Assembly (NCBI GenBank): GCA_944389615.1
Contig: CALXNA010000015.1
Span: forward strand, 1 to 64,000
DNA length: 64,000 bases
Reading direction: 5' to 3'
From: an uncultured Anaerobiospirillum sp.
GTDB taxonomy: Bacteria > Pseudomonadota > Gammaproteobacteria > Enterobacterales > Succinivibrionaceae
The notes beneath the pieces are model-generated. The model worked only from the letters and a program-made list of their open reading frames with translations, ran no database searches and was not told where the DNA came from. A program made the position numbers and the translations under genes. Below, piece after piece: positions 27,277 through 36,787 of this stretch (its first letter is position 1; every line of letters begins with the position of its first letter).

Positions 27277-27374
27277 GCTCGGCCGGTGTTTGGCAGGGGC
27301 TCGGCCAGTGTTTGGCAGGGGCTCGGCCGGTGTTTGGTAGGGGCTCGGCCGGTGTTTGGCAGGGGCTCGGCCGG
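27277..27374 (+). repeat. 22-bp tandem repeat, about 4.5 copies
   Basis: Units GCTCGGCCGGTGTTTGGCAG plus GG begin at 27277, 27299, 27321 and 27343, with single-base variants, then a partial copy. The array lies between ampD and acnB. Confidence 0.9.
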
Positions 27375-27422
27375 GGCTCGGTGCGAACTTTGGTGCTTAG
27401 TTGTGGGGCGCGGGGACGGGCA

Positions 27423-27443
27423 CTTGCACCTGAGTAGTGCAAG
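27423..27443. promoter_or_regulatory. Inverted repeat upstream of acnB
   Basis: CTTGCAC (27423-27429) and GTGCAAG (27437-27443) are perfect 7-base arms around 7 bases, about 80 bases before acnB. It may be an operator or a small hairpin. Confidence 0.4.
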
Positions 27444-27524
27444 GGGGCGGCTCTGAGTTCTGGTCGTTACACTAAGGAGCTTAGGCACCTTGGTGCAATC
27501 TTCTTGGTTTCTGGTGAGGTCGTT

Positions 27525-30083
27525 ATGGCACAAGATTACCTGTCTGATTATTTCCTCAAAGCAAACGAGCGCATGCGCCAGCGTGTGGAGCCTTTGCCTT
27601 TGAATGTGGCTGAGGTCACCGAGCTGACTGAGCTCTTGCTCGATCCGCCAGCAGGCAGCGAAGCGGAGCTGTTTCACCTCATTGCCAACCGCGTCCCACC
27701 GGGGGTCGACGAGGCGGCCCAAGTTAAGGCGGCCTTCTTATATGACTTGGCCCGCGGCGCTAAGGAAAGCCCAGTGCTTTCGGCCTATCAAGCGGTTGAG
27801 CTCTTAGGGCAGATGAAGGGCGGCTATAACGTTGCACCGCTCATTGCACTGCTCCAAGACGAGGAGCTCGCCGACGATGCCGTCGCCGCCTTAGAGCACA
27901 CCCTGATGGTCTATGACGCCTTTGATCAGGTCGCTGAGCTGGCCCAAGGTGGTAACGCCAAGGCCCAAGACTTAATCGCCCGCTGGGCGGCGGCCACGTG
28001 GTTTACCGCCCGCCCGGCCTTGCCTGAGAGCCAAGACTACACCGTCTTTAAGGTCACGGGCGAAATCACAACCGATGACTTATCGCCGGCCGCCGACGCT
28101 TGGTCGCGTCCGGACATTGCGCTGCATGCCCGCGCCATGTTCAAGAACTCGCGCGCAGGCTTGGCCGCTGATGAAGAGGGCGTCGTCGGCCCGATGAAGC
28201 TCATCGCCGAGCTCAAGGCGCGTAACCTGCCGGTCACCTTTGTCGGTGATGTCGTCGGTACTGGCTCCTCACGTAAGTCGGCCACCAACTCCGTGCTCTA
28301 CCACTTCGGCAGCGAAATTGAAGGCGTGCCCAACAAGAAGGCCGGTGGCCTTGTCTTAGGTGGCAAGCTCGCCCCAATCTTCTACAACACCTTAGAAGAC
28401 TCAGGCGCACTGCCGATCGAGCTTGATGTCACGCAGATGAATATGGGCGATACCATCACCGTCAACTTCGCCCAAGGCTCCGTCAGCAAGGATGGTCAGA
28501 CGATCGCAAGCTTTAAGCTGCGCCCAAGCTTAGTGGACGAAGTCCGCGCCGGAGGCCGTATTCCGCTCATCATCGGTCGTGCCCTCACCGCACGCGCCTG
28601 TGCCTTCTTAGGTCAGGACTTACCTAACGTCTTTGCTGCCGCTGCCCCTGTGGTCACTGAGAGCACCAAGGGCTATACCCGCGCCCAGAAGATGGTCGGC
28701 TTAGCTTGTGGCCGTGACGGCGTCCGTCCGGGCGAGTATGTCGAGGTCAAGGTCACCACGGTCGGCTCGCAAGATACCACGGGCCCGATGACACGCGATG
28801 AGCTTAAGGACTTAGCTTGCTTGAAGTTCACGGCCCCGCTTGTGATGCAGTCATTTTGCCATACCTGCGCCTATCCGCGCCCAGTGGATGTAGCCAACCA
28901 CCACAGCCTGCCTCAGTTCATGATCGAGCGCGGGGGCGTAGCCTTGCGTCCGGGGGATGGCGTCATCCACTCGTGGCTCAACCGTATGTGCCTGCCTGAT
29001 ACAGTCGGTACCGGTGGCGATAGCCATACCCGCATGCCGCTCGGCATCTCCTTCCCTGCAGGTTCGGGCTTAGTAGCCTTTGCCGCCGCCACCGGCATGA
29101 TGCCGCTTGATATGCCGGAGTCGGTCTTAGTGCGCTTTACCGGCACCCGCCGCCCGGGCATCACCTTACGCGACTTAGTCCACGCCATTCCATACTTTGC
29201 CCGCAAGCAGGGCCTGCTCACCTTGGATAAGACCAATAAGGTCAATGTCTTCTCCGGGCGTATTTTAGAGATCGAGGGCTTAGAGGACTTAAGCGCTGAG
29301 CACGCCTTTGAGCTGGCCGACGCCTCCGCTGAGCGCTCGGCCGCCGCCTGCGCCATTGCCTTAAACGAAGAGTCGGTTTGCACCTACTTAAAGAGCAATA
29401 GCGCCCTGCTCAAAAAGATGGCCCAAGAAGAGGGCTACGAGTCCAAGGAGGCGCTCTTAGCCCGCGCTGCCGCGATGGATGAGTTCATCGCGCACCCAAC
29501 GCTGGTGCAGGCTGATCCTGACTGCGAGTACGCCGCAGTGCTGGAGATCAATATGGACGAGATCACGGAGCCGATCTTGTGCGTACCAAATGATCCAGAC
29601 GCGGCCTTCTTGCTCAGCGAGTGCCAAGGCACCAAGTTAGATGAGATCTTCGTGGGCTCGTGCATGACCAATATCGGCCATTACCGGGCTGTCGCCGCGA
29701 TCTTAGCGGACTTAAAGCAAGAGAGCCCATGCCGCTTCTGGATGGCTCCACCTACCCGCATGGATCGCGATGAGCTGGTAGCCGAAGGCCTGTACTCAAT
29801 CTTTGGTAAGGCCGGGGCTCGCATGGAGATGCCGGGCTGCTCGCTGTGCATGGGCAATCAAGCCCACGTCGCCGAAAACGCCACCGTCATCTCGACTTCG
29901 ACCCGCAACTTCCCGAACCGCTTAGGCAAAGGCTCGCAGGTCTACTTAGGTAGCGCCGAGCTATGCGCCGTCTGCGCCCGCTTAGGCCGCATCCCAACGG
30001 TCGAGGAGTACTTTAAGTACACCGCCTGCCTTTCAGGGCAAGAGGGCAAGCTCTATCAGCTCTTAAACTTCGCTGCCGTTTAG
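27525..30083 (+). CDS. acnB: Aconitate hydratase B AcnB
   Basis: AcnB interconverts citrate and isocitrate with a [4Fe-4S] cluster. From ATG 27525 the protein is 852 aa (E. coli 865). It opens with the AcnB-specific helical domain, then the swivel domain with ITTDDLSPA and GTGSSRKSATNS, and ends with the iron-sulfur domains. The cluster ligands are C713 (GSCMTNIGH), C772 and C775 (GCSLCMGNQ), spaced as in E. coli. An open frame to 27504 lacks homology. mdh lies downstream but behind its own promoter. Confidence 0.97.
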   Translation: MAQDYLSDYFLKANERMRQRVEPLPLNVAEVTELTELLLDPPAGSEAELFHLIANRVPPGVDEAAQVKAAFLYDLARGAKESPVLSAYQAVELLGQMKGGYNVAPLIALLQDEELADDAVAALEHTLMVYDAFDQVAELAQGGNAKAQDLIARWAAATWFTARPALPESQDYTVFKVTGEITTDDLSPAADAWSRPDIALHARAMFKNSRAGLAADEEGVVGPMKLIAELKARNLPVTFVGDVVGTGSSRKSATNSVLYHFGSEIEGVPNKKAGGLVLGGKLAPIFYNTLEDSGALPIELDVTQMNMGDTITVNFAQGSVSKDGQTIASFKLRPSLVDEVRAGGRIPLIIGRALTARACAFLGQDLPNVFAAAAPVVTESTKGYTRAQKMVGLACGRDGVRPGEYVEVKVTTVGSQDTTGPMTRDELKDLACLKFTAPLVMQSFCHTCAYPRPVDVANHHSLPQFMIERGGVALRPGDGVIHSWLNRMCLPDTVGTGGDSHTRMPLGISFPAGSGLVAFAAATGMMPLDMPESVLVRFTGTRRPGITLRDLVHAIPYFARKQGLLTLDKTNKVNVFSGRILEIEGLEDLSAEHAFELADASAERSAAACAIALNEESVCTYLKSNSALLKKMAQEEGYESKEALLARAAAMDEFIAHPTLVQADPDCEYAAVLEINMDEITEPILCVPNDPDAAFLLSECQGTKLDEIFVGSCMTNIGHYRAVAAILADLKQESPCRFWMAPPTRMDRDELVAEGLYSIFGKAGARMEMPGCSLCMGNQAHVAENATVISTSTRNFPNRLGKGSQVYLGSAELCAVCARLGRIPTVEEYFKYTACLSGQEGKLYQLLNFAAV

Positions 30084-30424
30084 GCGCTCGCACCCGCGCG
30101 CAGTAGCGCGCGGCAGCGCGCCGCTCTCAGCTCACCGCAAGTCGCAGCTCCGCCCGGGGCCGCGGCTTGCGCCGTTGAGGGCTGAGCAAATTTCGTGAGC
30201 CATACTCGCCCATGCTTTCTAGTCTTTTGTTACAATGCCGACATCATAGGTTATTTTATGAGTCCGACCTTTGCTGAGGTTAGGTCAAATCAGGCGCAGC
30301 ATGAGCTGTACGTGGTTTGCGATAGGCACTTAACAGCAGTAACGGGGCGTACTGAGAGCCACCTGCGTTCTGCGGAGCGCCGGCAGCTGTTAGTGCGTGG
30401 GCTATACGCATGAGGATATATTTT
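30084..30424. other. acnB-mdh intergenic region
   Basis: A GC-rich first part is followed by an extended -10 promoter (30228-30236) and a leader of about 180 bases before mdh. The 30195-30413 frame crosses the promoter and has no motif, so it is not called a gene. Confidence 0.5.
30228..30236 (+). promoter_or_regulatory. Extended -10 promoter of mdh
   Basis: TGTTACAAT has the TG-n-TACAAT form of an extended -10 element, which fits the absence of a clear -35. Confidence 0.5.
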
Positions 30425-31384
30425 ATGAAGGTTGCAGTTTTAGGTGCAGCAGGTGGTATTGGCCAGCCGTTATCTTTAATCTTAAAGAATCAGTTACCAG
30501 CTGGCTCGAGCCTTTCGCTTTACGACGTGGCTCCTTTCACCCCTGGTGTTGCCAAGGACTTAAGCCACATCCCAACTGATGTATGCGTAGACGGCTATAC
30601 CGGTGATGACCTGCCTAAGGCTTTAGAAGGTGCTGACGTTGTCGTCATCCCTGCAGGTGTCGCTCGTAAGCCAGGCATGACCCGTGATGACTTATTCAAC
30701 ATCAACGCTGGCATCATCGCTAACTTAGTCAAGAACTGCGCTAAGACCTGCCCTAAGGCCTGCATCTGCATCATCACCAACCCAGTCAACTCCACTGTAC
30801 CTATCGCAGCTGAAGTGTTAAAGGCTGAGGGTGTTTACGATCAGCACCGTCTGTTCGGCGTATCTGCCTTAGACGTACTGCGCTCTGAGACCTTCTTAGG
30901 CGAAGAGTTAGGTCTGTCCAAGGCTTACATGCAGGTTCCTGTCATCGGCGGCCACTCGGGCACCACCATCCTGCCATTACTGTCCAAGGTAGTTGGCTCT
31001 GAGGTGATCTCCGCTGAGCGCATCGAGCAGTTAACCAAGCGCATCCAAGAGGCTGGCACTGAGGTCGTTGAGGCCAAGGCCGGTGCTGGTAGCGCCACCT
31101 TATCGATGGCTGCCGCTGGTGCTCGCTTCGCCCTGAAGGTCGTACGCGGCTTAATGGGTGAGCCAGGCGTAACCGAGTACGGTTATGTTGAGGGTGGCTC
31201 CAAGTACGGCCAGTTCTTTGCTCAGCGTCTGGAGTTCGGCACTGAGGGCTGGAAGCGCACCATCGACTTTGGCCCAATCTCCGCTTACGAACAGAAGTGC
31301 TTAGACGAGCTGCAATCCGTTCTTGCTGGTAACATCAAGAAGGGTGTTGAGTTCGGCCAGAAGTGGGTTGCTGAGAACAAGTAA
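30425..31384 (+). CDS. mdh: Malate dehydrogenase
   Basis: NAD-dependent malate dehydrogenase interconverts malate and oxaloacetate; in succinate-forming anaerobes it runs mainly toward malate (inference for this host). The 319-aa product begins [20 protein letters not shown], an NAD-binding Rossmann start. It has the substrate-binding [30 protein letters not shown] and the catalytic His in [13 protein letters not shown]. The ATG at 30425 follows GAGGATATATTTT. Leucine is written mostly as TTA or CTG, a bias like that of rplS and unlike the GC-rich average, consistent with strong expression. Confidence 0.97.
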   Translation: MKVAVLGAAGGIGQPLSLILKNQLPAGSSLSLYDVAPFTPGVAKDLSHIPTDVCVDGYTGDDLPKALEGADVVVIPAGVARKPGMTRDDLFNINAGIIANLVKNCAKTCPKACICIITNPVNSTVPIAAEVLKAEGVYDQHRLFGVSALDVLRSETFLGEELGLSKAYMQVPVIGGHSGTTILPLLSKVVGSEVISAERIEQLTKRIQEAGTEVVEAKAGAGSATLSMAAAGARFALKVVRGLMGEPGVTEYGYVEGGSKYGQFFAQRLEFGTEGWKRTIDFGPISAYEQKCLDELQSVLAGNIKKGVEFGQKWVAENK

Positions 31385-31424
31385 TGGTTCTACCACGCGT
31401 TGACAGATAAGTCAGCGTAAGCAC

Positions 31425-31474
31425 AAAAGGGGCTTGTCGGCACGACCACAAGGTACGGCTGGCCAGCCCTTTTT
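31425..31474 (+). terminator. Terminator after mdh
   Basis: AAAAGGGGCT (31425-31434) pairs with AGCCCTTTTT (31465-31474), with one G-T pair, and ends in a T-run. Confidence 0.7.
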
Positions 31475-31700
31475 CATACCTGCCGCCCAGCCTTCCTGCA
31501 GTCGCCCGCGGCCGCCGCAGGGCGGCCCGAGGTGGCCGCATAGCGGCCTGCCTTTGCCGCCTGCCGGGCATAAAATGTGCTTATCTTAGATATTACGTGG
31601 GTGTTTTGTTCCATCAAACGCTGCGCCAAGGGGCAAGCTTCTTGGGGGCAGCTGCGTTCACTTATGAGGCGGCAGGGCGTTGCGCCTTGGCCGGACGAGC

Positions 31701-32438
31701 ATGAATCGACTGTTATCTCTGGGCTTAGCCCTAGTGCTGGGCGCTACCGTCAGTACGGCCTTGAGCAGTGCTCAGGCGGCCGTGTCCTCGACCTATGACA
31801 AGGTAACTGATGCCCAAGCCTTAGCGGCACGCAAAGCCATTGAGAGCTCCTTAGAGCGCTACGCCGAAGACAATACTTCGGTCAACGTCTACACGGTAGA
31901 CGAGCTCAACACCTATGTTGAAAACGGCATCTATCTGCAAGTAATCCACGACCGCGACAAGTGCCAGTTCACGCCAGATATCGAAGATCGTGCCCGTATC
32001 GTGGGCATGCCTGCCTTCGAGTTTGTCTGGGGCGACATGCTGATCAAGGGTATCTGCGTCAAGCAAGATGCCGAGCTGGGCCTTGACTACCTGCAAAAGG
32101 CCGTGGCGCACGCTTACGCTCCGGCCATGATGCAGATGGCCGACTACTACGAGCGTGGCTTCTTAGTGCCGCAGAACAAGGACACCGCCATCTCCCTGAT
32201 GCGTGCCGCCGCCGCAGTGGGATCGCCCCATGCGCGCCTTGAGTGGGCCAATATGTTAGTGCGGGGCTTAGGCGCTCCGTCCTACTACGAAGAGGCCTTC
32301 AGCTGGCTCTACCACTCGCTCTACCTCAAGCAAGAAGACGTCTTAAAGAGCCAGTATCTGCAAACGCAGATGAAGAAGATGATGCCACCTAACATCGTGG
32401 CCCGCGCCATGAGTAACGGCTACTACGACATGCGCTAA
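31701..32438 (+). CDS. motX: MotX-like secreted Sel1-repeat protein
   Basis: The 245-aa product starts MNRLLSLGLALVLGATVSTA with a predicted signal peptide cut after AQA. The mature part resembles MotX, the periplasmic T-ring protein that supports sodium-driven stators in Vibrio. It shows DRDKCQFTPDIEDRARIVGM, EFVWGDMLIKGICVKQD, then Sel1-type helical repeats (LGLDYLQKAVAHAYAPAMMQ and TAISLMRAAAAVGSPHARLE) and the end EEAFSWLYHSLYLK. No motY, pomA or pomB lies in this window. It could instead be a general Sel1 protein. The frame opens at TTG 31680, but ATG 31701 starts the signal peptide. A terminator follows the gene. Confidence 0.65.
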   Translation: MNRLLSLGLALVLGATVSTALSSAQAAVSSTYDKVTDAQALAARKAIESSLERYAEDNTSVNVYTVDELNTYVENGIYLQVIHDRDKCQFTPDIEDRARIVGMPAFEFVWGDMLIKGICVKQDAELGLDYLQKAVAHAYAPAMMQMADYYERGFLVPQNKDTAISLMRAAAAVGSPHARLEWANMLVRGLGAPSYYEEAFSWLYHSLYLKQEDVLKSQYLQTQMKKMMPPNIVARAMSNGYYDMR

Positions 32439-32458
32439 GCGCAGGCAACCATCCCAAA

Positions 32459-32483
32459 GATCCCGACAGCTGTCGGGATTTTC
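32459..32483 (+). terminator. Terminator after the MotX-like gene
   Basis: ATCCCGACAGCTGTCGGGAT (32460-32479) is a perfect palindromic stem followed by TTTC. Confidence 0.75.
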
Positions 32484-32510
32484 ATCTCCGGGCGTGGCAA
32501 AACGCTCGTG

Positions 32511-32516
32511 TATAAT
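32511..32516 (+). promoter_or_regulatory. Probable ffh -10 box
   Basis: A perfect TATAAT preceded by CGTG, about 145 bases before ffh; no clear -35. Confidence 0.45.
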
Positions 32517-32662
32517 GAGCCTCTAGGATTGGATTTGGCTAAGGTGGCCGCGCCTGCGGCCGCTGCGCGCCGTGTGCGCCACGTAGGCGCCCTAGGCGCT
32601 CAAGCGCCGAGGCGCCTGTAGCGCCCAGCGCGCTTGGCCTTGTTGTGGGAACGAGACCCTCG

Positions 32663-34066
32663 ATGTTTGATAATTTAAGCGAAAAATTAAGTCGTACCCT
32701 GAAGAATATTTCAGGTCAGGGTCGCATTACTGAAGACAACATCAAGGACACGCTGCGCGAAGTGCGCACGGCCCTGTTAGAGGCTGATGTTGCCTTAAGC
32801 GTCGTTAAAGACTTTACCACCAAGGTCAAAGAGCAAGCCTTAGGTACCATCGTCAGCACCAGCTTGACCCCAGGCCAAGAGTTCGTGCGTATCGTGCACG
32901 ACCAATTGGTGCAGACCATGGGCGCCGAGAACGCGGCCTTAAACGTGGCGCACCAACCTCCGGCGGTCATCTTGCTCGCGGGCCTGCAAGGTGCCGGTAA
33001 GACGACCTCGGCGGCCAAGCTGGGCCTGTACATCAAGGAGCGCCTCAAGAAGTCGGTCTTGATGTGCTCGGTCGATACCTATCGTCCGGCGGCGATTGAG
33101 CAGCTGCATACCTTAGGGCGCGAGACGGGGATTGAGACCTTCCCGTCCGATCCTAAGAGCACGCCGCAGGCGATTGCGCAGGCCGCTTTGACCGAGGCCA
33201 AGCGCCGCTTCATTGATGTGCTCATCATCGATACCGCCGGTCGCTTAGCGGTCGATGAGGCCATGATGCAAGAGGTCAAGGAGCTCCATGCCCTCTTAGA
33301 GCCAACTGAGACCATGTTCGTGGTCGACGCCATGACCGGTCAAGACGCGGCTAACACCGCCAAGGCCTTCGCCGATGCGCTGCCGCTCACCGGCGTGATC
33401 TTAACTAAGGCCGATGGTGACGCCCGCGGTGGTGCCGCCTTATCGGTACGCCAGATCACAGGCCAGCCGATCAAGTTCATCGGTATGGGCGAGAAGATCG
33501 AGGTCTTAGAGCCGTTCCATCCTGACCGTATCGCCTCGCGCATCTTAGGCATGGGCGACGTGCTCTCCTTAGTTGAGGAGCTGCAGCGCAAAACCGACAC
33601 TAAGAAGGCCGAGAAGTTTGCCAACAAGCTCAAGAAGGGCGAGACCTTCACCTTAGAGGATTTCTTAGATCAGCTCCACGAGATGAAGAAGATGGGCGAC
33701 ATGTCATCGCTCCTAGAGAAGCTGCCGGGCGGTAATATGCTCATGGCTCAGTTCAACTCTAAGGCTGGAGCCAAGAAGCTTGCCCACACCGAGGCCATCA
33801 TCCTCTCGATGACGGTCAAGGAGCGCCGTAACCCTGAAATCATCAAGGCCACGCGCAAGAAGCGCATTGCCGCCGGTGCCGGCGTGCAAGTCAGCGAGGT
33901 CAATCAGCTGCTCAACCAGTTTGGGATGATGCAGAAGATGATGAAGAAGTTTGGCAAGAAGGGCGGCATGCGCGGCCTGATGAACGCCGCACGCTCCATC
34001 CCAGCCATGCGCAACATGATGCAAGGCGCCGGCATGGGGGGTATGGGCGGCATGATGCGCCGCTAA
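32663..34066 (+). CDS. ffh: Signal recognition particle protein Ffh
   Basis: Ffh is the SRP54 GTPase that binds signal sequences and 4.5S RNA and delivers ribosomes to FtsY. From ATG 32663 it is 467 aa (E. coli 453). The N domain starts MFDNLSEKLSRTLKNISGQG. The G domain has GLQGAGKTTSAAKLG, DTYRPAAIEQL, IDTAGRLAVDE and TKADGDARGG. The Met-rich M domain ends with NMMQGAGMGGMGGMMRR. It is upstream of rpsP, as in E. coli, but with a separate rpsP promoter. Confidence 0.97.
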   Translation: MFDNLSEKLSRTLKNISGQGRITEDNIKDTLREVRTALLEADVALSVVKDFTTKVKEQALGTIVSTSLTPGQEFVRIVHDQLVQTMGAENAALNVAHQPPAVILLAGLQGAGKTTSAAKLGLYIKERLKKSVLMCSVDTYRPAAIEQLHTLGRETGIETFPSDPKSTPQAIAQAALTEAKRRFIDVLIIDTAGRLAVDEAMMQEVKELHALLEPTETMFVVDAMTGQDAANTAKAFADALPLTGVILTKADGDARGGAALSVRQITGQPIKFIGMGEKIEVLEPFHPDRIASRILGMGDVLSLVEELQRKTDTKKAEKFANKLKKGETFTLEDFLDQLHEMKKMGDMSSLLEKLPGGNMLMAQFNSKAGAKKLAHTEAIILSMTVKERRNPEIIKATRKKRIAAGAGVQVSEVNQLLNQFGMMQKMMKKFGKKGGMRGLMNAARSIPAMRNMMQGAGMGGMGGMMRR

Positions 34067-34463
34067 AGCAGCCAAAAGGCCAAACCAAAACCAAGGGCTA
34101 AGACTAAGGGCGGGAGTAGGGCGCACGCGTCAGACTCGCGCCCTTGGCGTCTTGGTCTGACTAGCCGTCGCCGGAACCGGCTGTCCATGGACGGCGTCAC
34201 TCCCTCAGCCGCAAGGCGGCCTTCGAGCCGTGGGGAGCGGGGAGGTATTGGGTGCGCAGGCGGGGACTTGAGTTATCTGTTGGAGCGTAGCACAGGTGAG
34301 CGGGCTTTGGCTAGCCTCGGTGGGCAAAAAGTGCGTACCGCATCTTGCTTTTTTTAGCCAAAGCGGTAGAATCACGCGTCTGTATTGATGTTTTAGTTGA
34401 TGTGCGTGGGGGCCTTCGGCTGGACGCACCTCTCAGCTGCCAATGAAATAGGTAATAAACGAA
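34067..34463. other. ffh-rpsP intergenic region
   Basis: It contains hairpin-forming GC-rich sequence (GCCGG AA CCGGC near 34168) and the rpsP promoter at 34345-34372, then a leader of about 85 bases. No gene is seen. Confidence 0.5.
34345..34372 (+). promoter_or_regulatory. Promoter of the rpsP operon
   Basis: TTGCTT (34345-34350), a 16-base spacer starting with a T-run, and TAGAAT (34367-34372). The tRNA-Gly promoter has the same TTGCTT/16/T-run design. Confidence 0.6.
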
Positions 34464-34841
34464 ATGGTAGTCATACGTTTACGTCGTGCTGGCGCTAAGA
34501 AGCGTCCTTTCTATCATGTTGTAGTTGCTGATTCCCGTTTTGCAGCAACTGGCCGCTTTATCGAGGAAGTTGGCTTCTTTAACCCTATCGCTCGCGGCAA
34601 GGAAGTTCGCCTGAACCTGAACCTCGAGCGCGTAAACTACTGGAAGAGTGTTGGCGCACAGCCTTCCGAGCGCGTTGAGCGCCTGATCAAGGATCAGGAG
34701 ATGGGCGCTGAGGCCGTTGCTGCTTACAAGGCTTCTAAGTACGAGAAGGCTGTTGCCGCTCGTAAGGCCAAGGCTGAGGCCGAGGCTGCCGCCGCTGCTG
34801 AGGCTGCTGCGCAAGAAGGCGCTGAAGCCGCTCAGGCCTAA
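34464..34841 (+). CDS. rpsP: 30S ribosomal protein S16 with Ala-rich tail
   Basis: S16 is an assembly protein of the 30S subunit. The first ~80 residues are canonical ([20 protein letters not shown], then [12 protein letters not shown] and the [13 protein letters not shown] end). They are followed by about 45 residues of Ala, Glu and Lys that E. coli S16 (82 aa) lacks; similar tails occur in some other bacteria. It is the first gene of the conserved rpsP-rimM-trmD-rplS operon. Confidence 0.97.
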   Translation: MVVIRLRRAGAKKRPFYHVVVADSRFAATGRFIEEVGFFNPIARGKEVRLNLNLERVNYWKSVGAQPSERVERLIKDQEMGAEAVAAYKASKYEKAVAARKAKAEAEAAAAAEAAAQEGAEAAQA

Positions 34842-34855
34842 TGCACTGACAGCTT

Positions 34856-35389
34856 ATGGCTGATGATGCACCACGCTCCATGGGTAGACTCGGTTCTACT
34901 TATGGCTTAAAGGGCTACTTAAAGGTTCAGTCCTTTACCGAGCAACCTGAGAACCTCTTTGACTACGCGCCTTGGTACATTCGGCGGCGTGGCGAAGATT
35001 GGCGTGAGGTTCAGGTCGAGGCTTGGAAACCGCATGGTGACAGCTTTATCGTTAAGCTCAGTGCGGTCGATGTCAAAGAAGAGGCTGCTCTTCTTACTGG
35101 CATGGACATCGGGATCAAGCGCTCAAGCTTGCCCGCACTATCAGGAGACGAGATCTACTTGATAGATCTGGAAGGATGCACGGTCATCGGTCTTGATGGT
35201 GTTAACCTCGGTATCGTATCGAGGGTTATGGATCAAGGAGCTGCCCCCATCATGGTGGTATCTCCCTCTGACCAAACTAAGGGGGGCCCGCGTCAAGACC
35301 GGCTTATCCCTTACGTTAGAGGCCCGATTGTCAGCAAGGTCGATCTCGCTGCGAAGACAATCTGGGTTGAGTGGGGCGAAGACTACTAA
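34856..35389 (+). CDS. rimM: Ribosome maturation factor RimM
   Basis: RimM binds S19 and helps late 30S assembly. The 177-aa product has the N-terminal MGRLGSTYGLKGYLKVQSFT barrel segment and the C-terminal PRC-type domain with IDLEGCTVIGLDGVNLGIV, PRQDRLIPYV and WVEWGEDY at the end. The ATG lies 14 bases after rpsP. Confidence 0.95.
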   Translation: MADDAPRSMGRLGSTYGLKGYLKVQSFTEQPENLFDYAPWYIRRRGEDWREVQVEAWKPHGDSFIVKLSAVDVKEEAALLTGMDIGIKRSSLPALSGDEIYLIDLEGCTVIGLDGVNLGIVSRVMDQGAAPIMVVSPSDQTKGGPRQDRLIPYVRGPIVSKVDLAAKTIWVEWGEDY

Positions 35390-35456
35390 GCCTTCCGGAA
35401 TATGAACTGGGCCTGTCCCAGAGCACTTCAGGAACTGAGTTTACTCAGGCAGACGT

Positions 35457-36230
35457 ATGTGGTTTGGTGTGATTTCGCTATTCCCTGAGATGTTTGCGAC
35501 GCTGACCAATTCAGGGGTGATCGCGCGTGCGGTCAAGAACGGCTTGATTGAGATCGAGCTGTGGAACCCGCGCAGCTTTACCCATGACAAGTACCAGACG
35601 GTCGATGACAAGCCCTACGGGGGCGGCCCTGGTATGCTGATGAAGGTTCAGCCGCTCAGTGATGCCATCAGCGCAGCACGCAGCCGAGCACCTGAGGGAA
35701 CCAAGGTCGTTTACATGTCTCCGCAAGGAGAGCGTCTGAGCCACTCACTGGTCACGCGATTCCATGACTGGGGTTCGTTAATCCTGATAGCCGGGCGCTA
35801 TGAGGGTATCGATGAGCGTATCCTTCAGAGAGAAGTCGATCTGGAGGTTTCAATCGGTGACTACGTGCTCTCAGGTGGCGAAATCCCTGCAATGTGTGTC
35901 ATCGATGCGGTGGCGCGTATGGTTCCGGGCGTCCTCGGGAATATACGCAACGCCCAAGAGGATTCATTTGCCGATGGTTTACTGCACTTCCCGCAGTACA
36001 CAAGGCCCGAGGTCATCGAAGGTCTTGCGGTACCGCCGGTGCTCATGAGCGGTAACCACCAGAAGATCCGGCGTTGGCGACTGCAGCAGGCATTAGCTAG
36101 AACCTATGAGCGACGTCCTGATTTATTGCAGTCAAGGTTACTAAATCGCGAAGAGCAGGAGCTCTTGCGTGAATACCTTGAGCTCAAGGGCAAGGGGGTG
36201 ATTAGTGGCCCCAATGACCTTCAAGGCTAG
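35457..36230 (+). CDS. trmD: tRNA (guanine37-N1)-methyltransferase TrmD
   Basis: TrmD is the SPOUT-class enzyme that methylates G37 next to the anticodon, using SAM at a knotted site. The 257-aa protein (E. coli 255) starts [16 protein letters not shown] and has [18 protein letters not shown], the knot loops [12 protein letters not shown] and [16 protein letters not shown], and the tRNA-binding C-terminal domain. The Asp in [13 protein letters not shown] is kept in the form [11 protein letters not shown]. Confidence 0.97.
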   Translation: MWFGVISLFPEMFATLTNSGVIARAVKNGLIEIELWNPRSFTHDKYQTVDDKPYGGGPGMLMKVQPLSDAISAARSRAPEGTKVVYMSPQGERLSHSLVTRFHDWGSLILIAGRYEGIDERILQREVDLEVSIGDYVLSGGEIPAMCVIDAVARMVPGVLGNIRNAQEDSFADGLLHFPQYTRPEVIEGLAVPPVLMSGNHQKIRRWRLQQALARTYERRPDLLQSRLLNREEQELLREYLELKGKGVISGPNDLQG

Positions 36231-36316
36231 AGCGGACACAGCTAAAGCGGGGATTACCAGCCGCGGCCGCTTCGCCGAGCCCAGGGTACACAGATTTTAT
36301 TTAGGGTAGGTACAAC

Positions 36317-36667
36317 ATGGCTAGCCATCCAATTATTGACCAGCTCGAAAAAGAGCAGCTTCGTCAAGACATTCCACAGTTCAACCCAGGCGACACCGTC
36401 CGCGTTGAAGTTCGTGTAGTCGAAGGCGACAAGTCCCGTTTACAGGCTTTCGAGGGCAACGTAATTGCCAAGCGTAACCGTGGCTTAAACTCTTCCTTTA
36501 CCGTTCGTAAGATCTCCTCGGGCGAGGGTGTTGAGCGCGTATTCCAAACCCACTCGCCACTGATCGCTTCGATCAAGGTCACCCGTCGCGGTGACGTACG
36601 TCGCGCTAAGCTCTACTACTTACGCAACCGTACTGGTAAGGCTGCTCGCATCCGCGAGAAGGTCTAA
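36317..36667 (+). CDS. rplS: 50S ribosomal protein L19
   Basis: L19 sits at the subunit interface of the 50S particle. The 116-aa length and sequence ([40 protein letters not shown], then [19 protein letters not shown] and [20 protein letters not shown]) match the family end to end. It is the last gene of the rpsP operon, followed by terminators. Confidence 0.98.
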   Translation: MASHPIIDQLEKEQLRQDIPQFNPGDTVRVEVRVVEGDKSRLQAFEGNVIAKRNRGLNSSFTVRKISSGEGVERVFQTHSPLIASIKVTRRGDVRRAKLYYLRNRTGKAARIREKV

Positions 36668-36700
36668 TCAGGCGCCGTGCCTCACGGCACGTGACCTGCG

Positions 36701-36787
36701 GCCCCGCCTTGACGGACGGGGCCTTGCGGCTAGGGACAGCCTCGCCGCCCCAAAAGCTCTAAGCCTGCGAGGGCCTAGAGCTTTTGT
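36701..36787 (+). terminator. Terminator stems after rplS
   Basis: A GGCCCCG/CGGGGCC stem near 36701-36723 is followed by a clear terminator: AAAAGCTCTA (36752-36761) pairs with TAGAGCTTTT (36776-36785). The stem is near-symmetric and could act in both directions. Confidence 0.75.

Noticed and set aside
30195..30413. 72-aa open frame before mdh
   Set aside because: It contains the mdh promoter and has no family motif or clear ribosome site.
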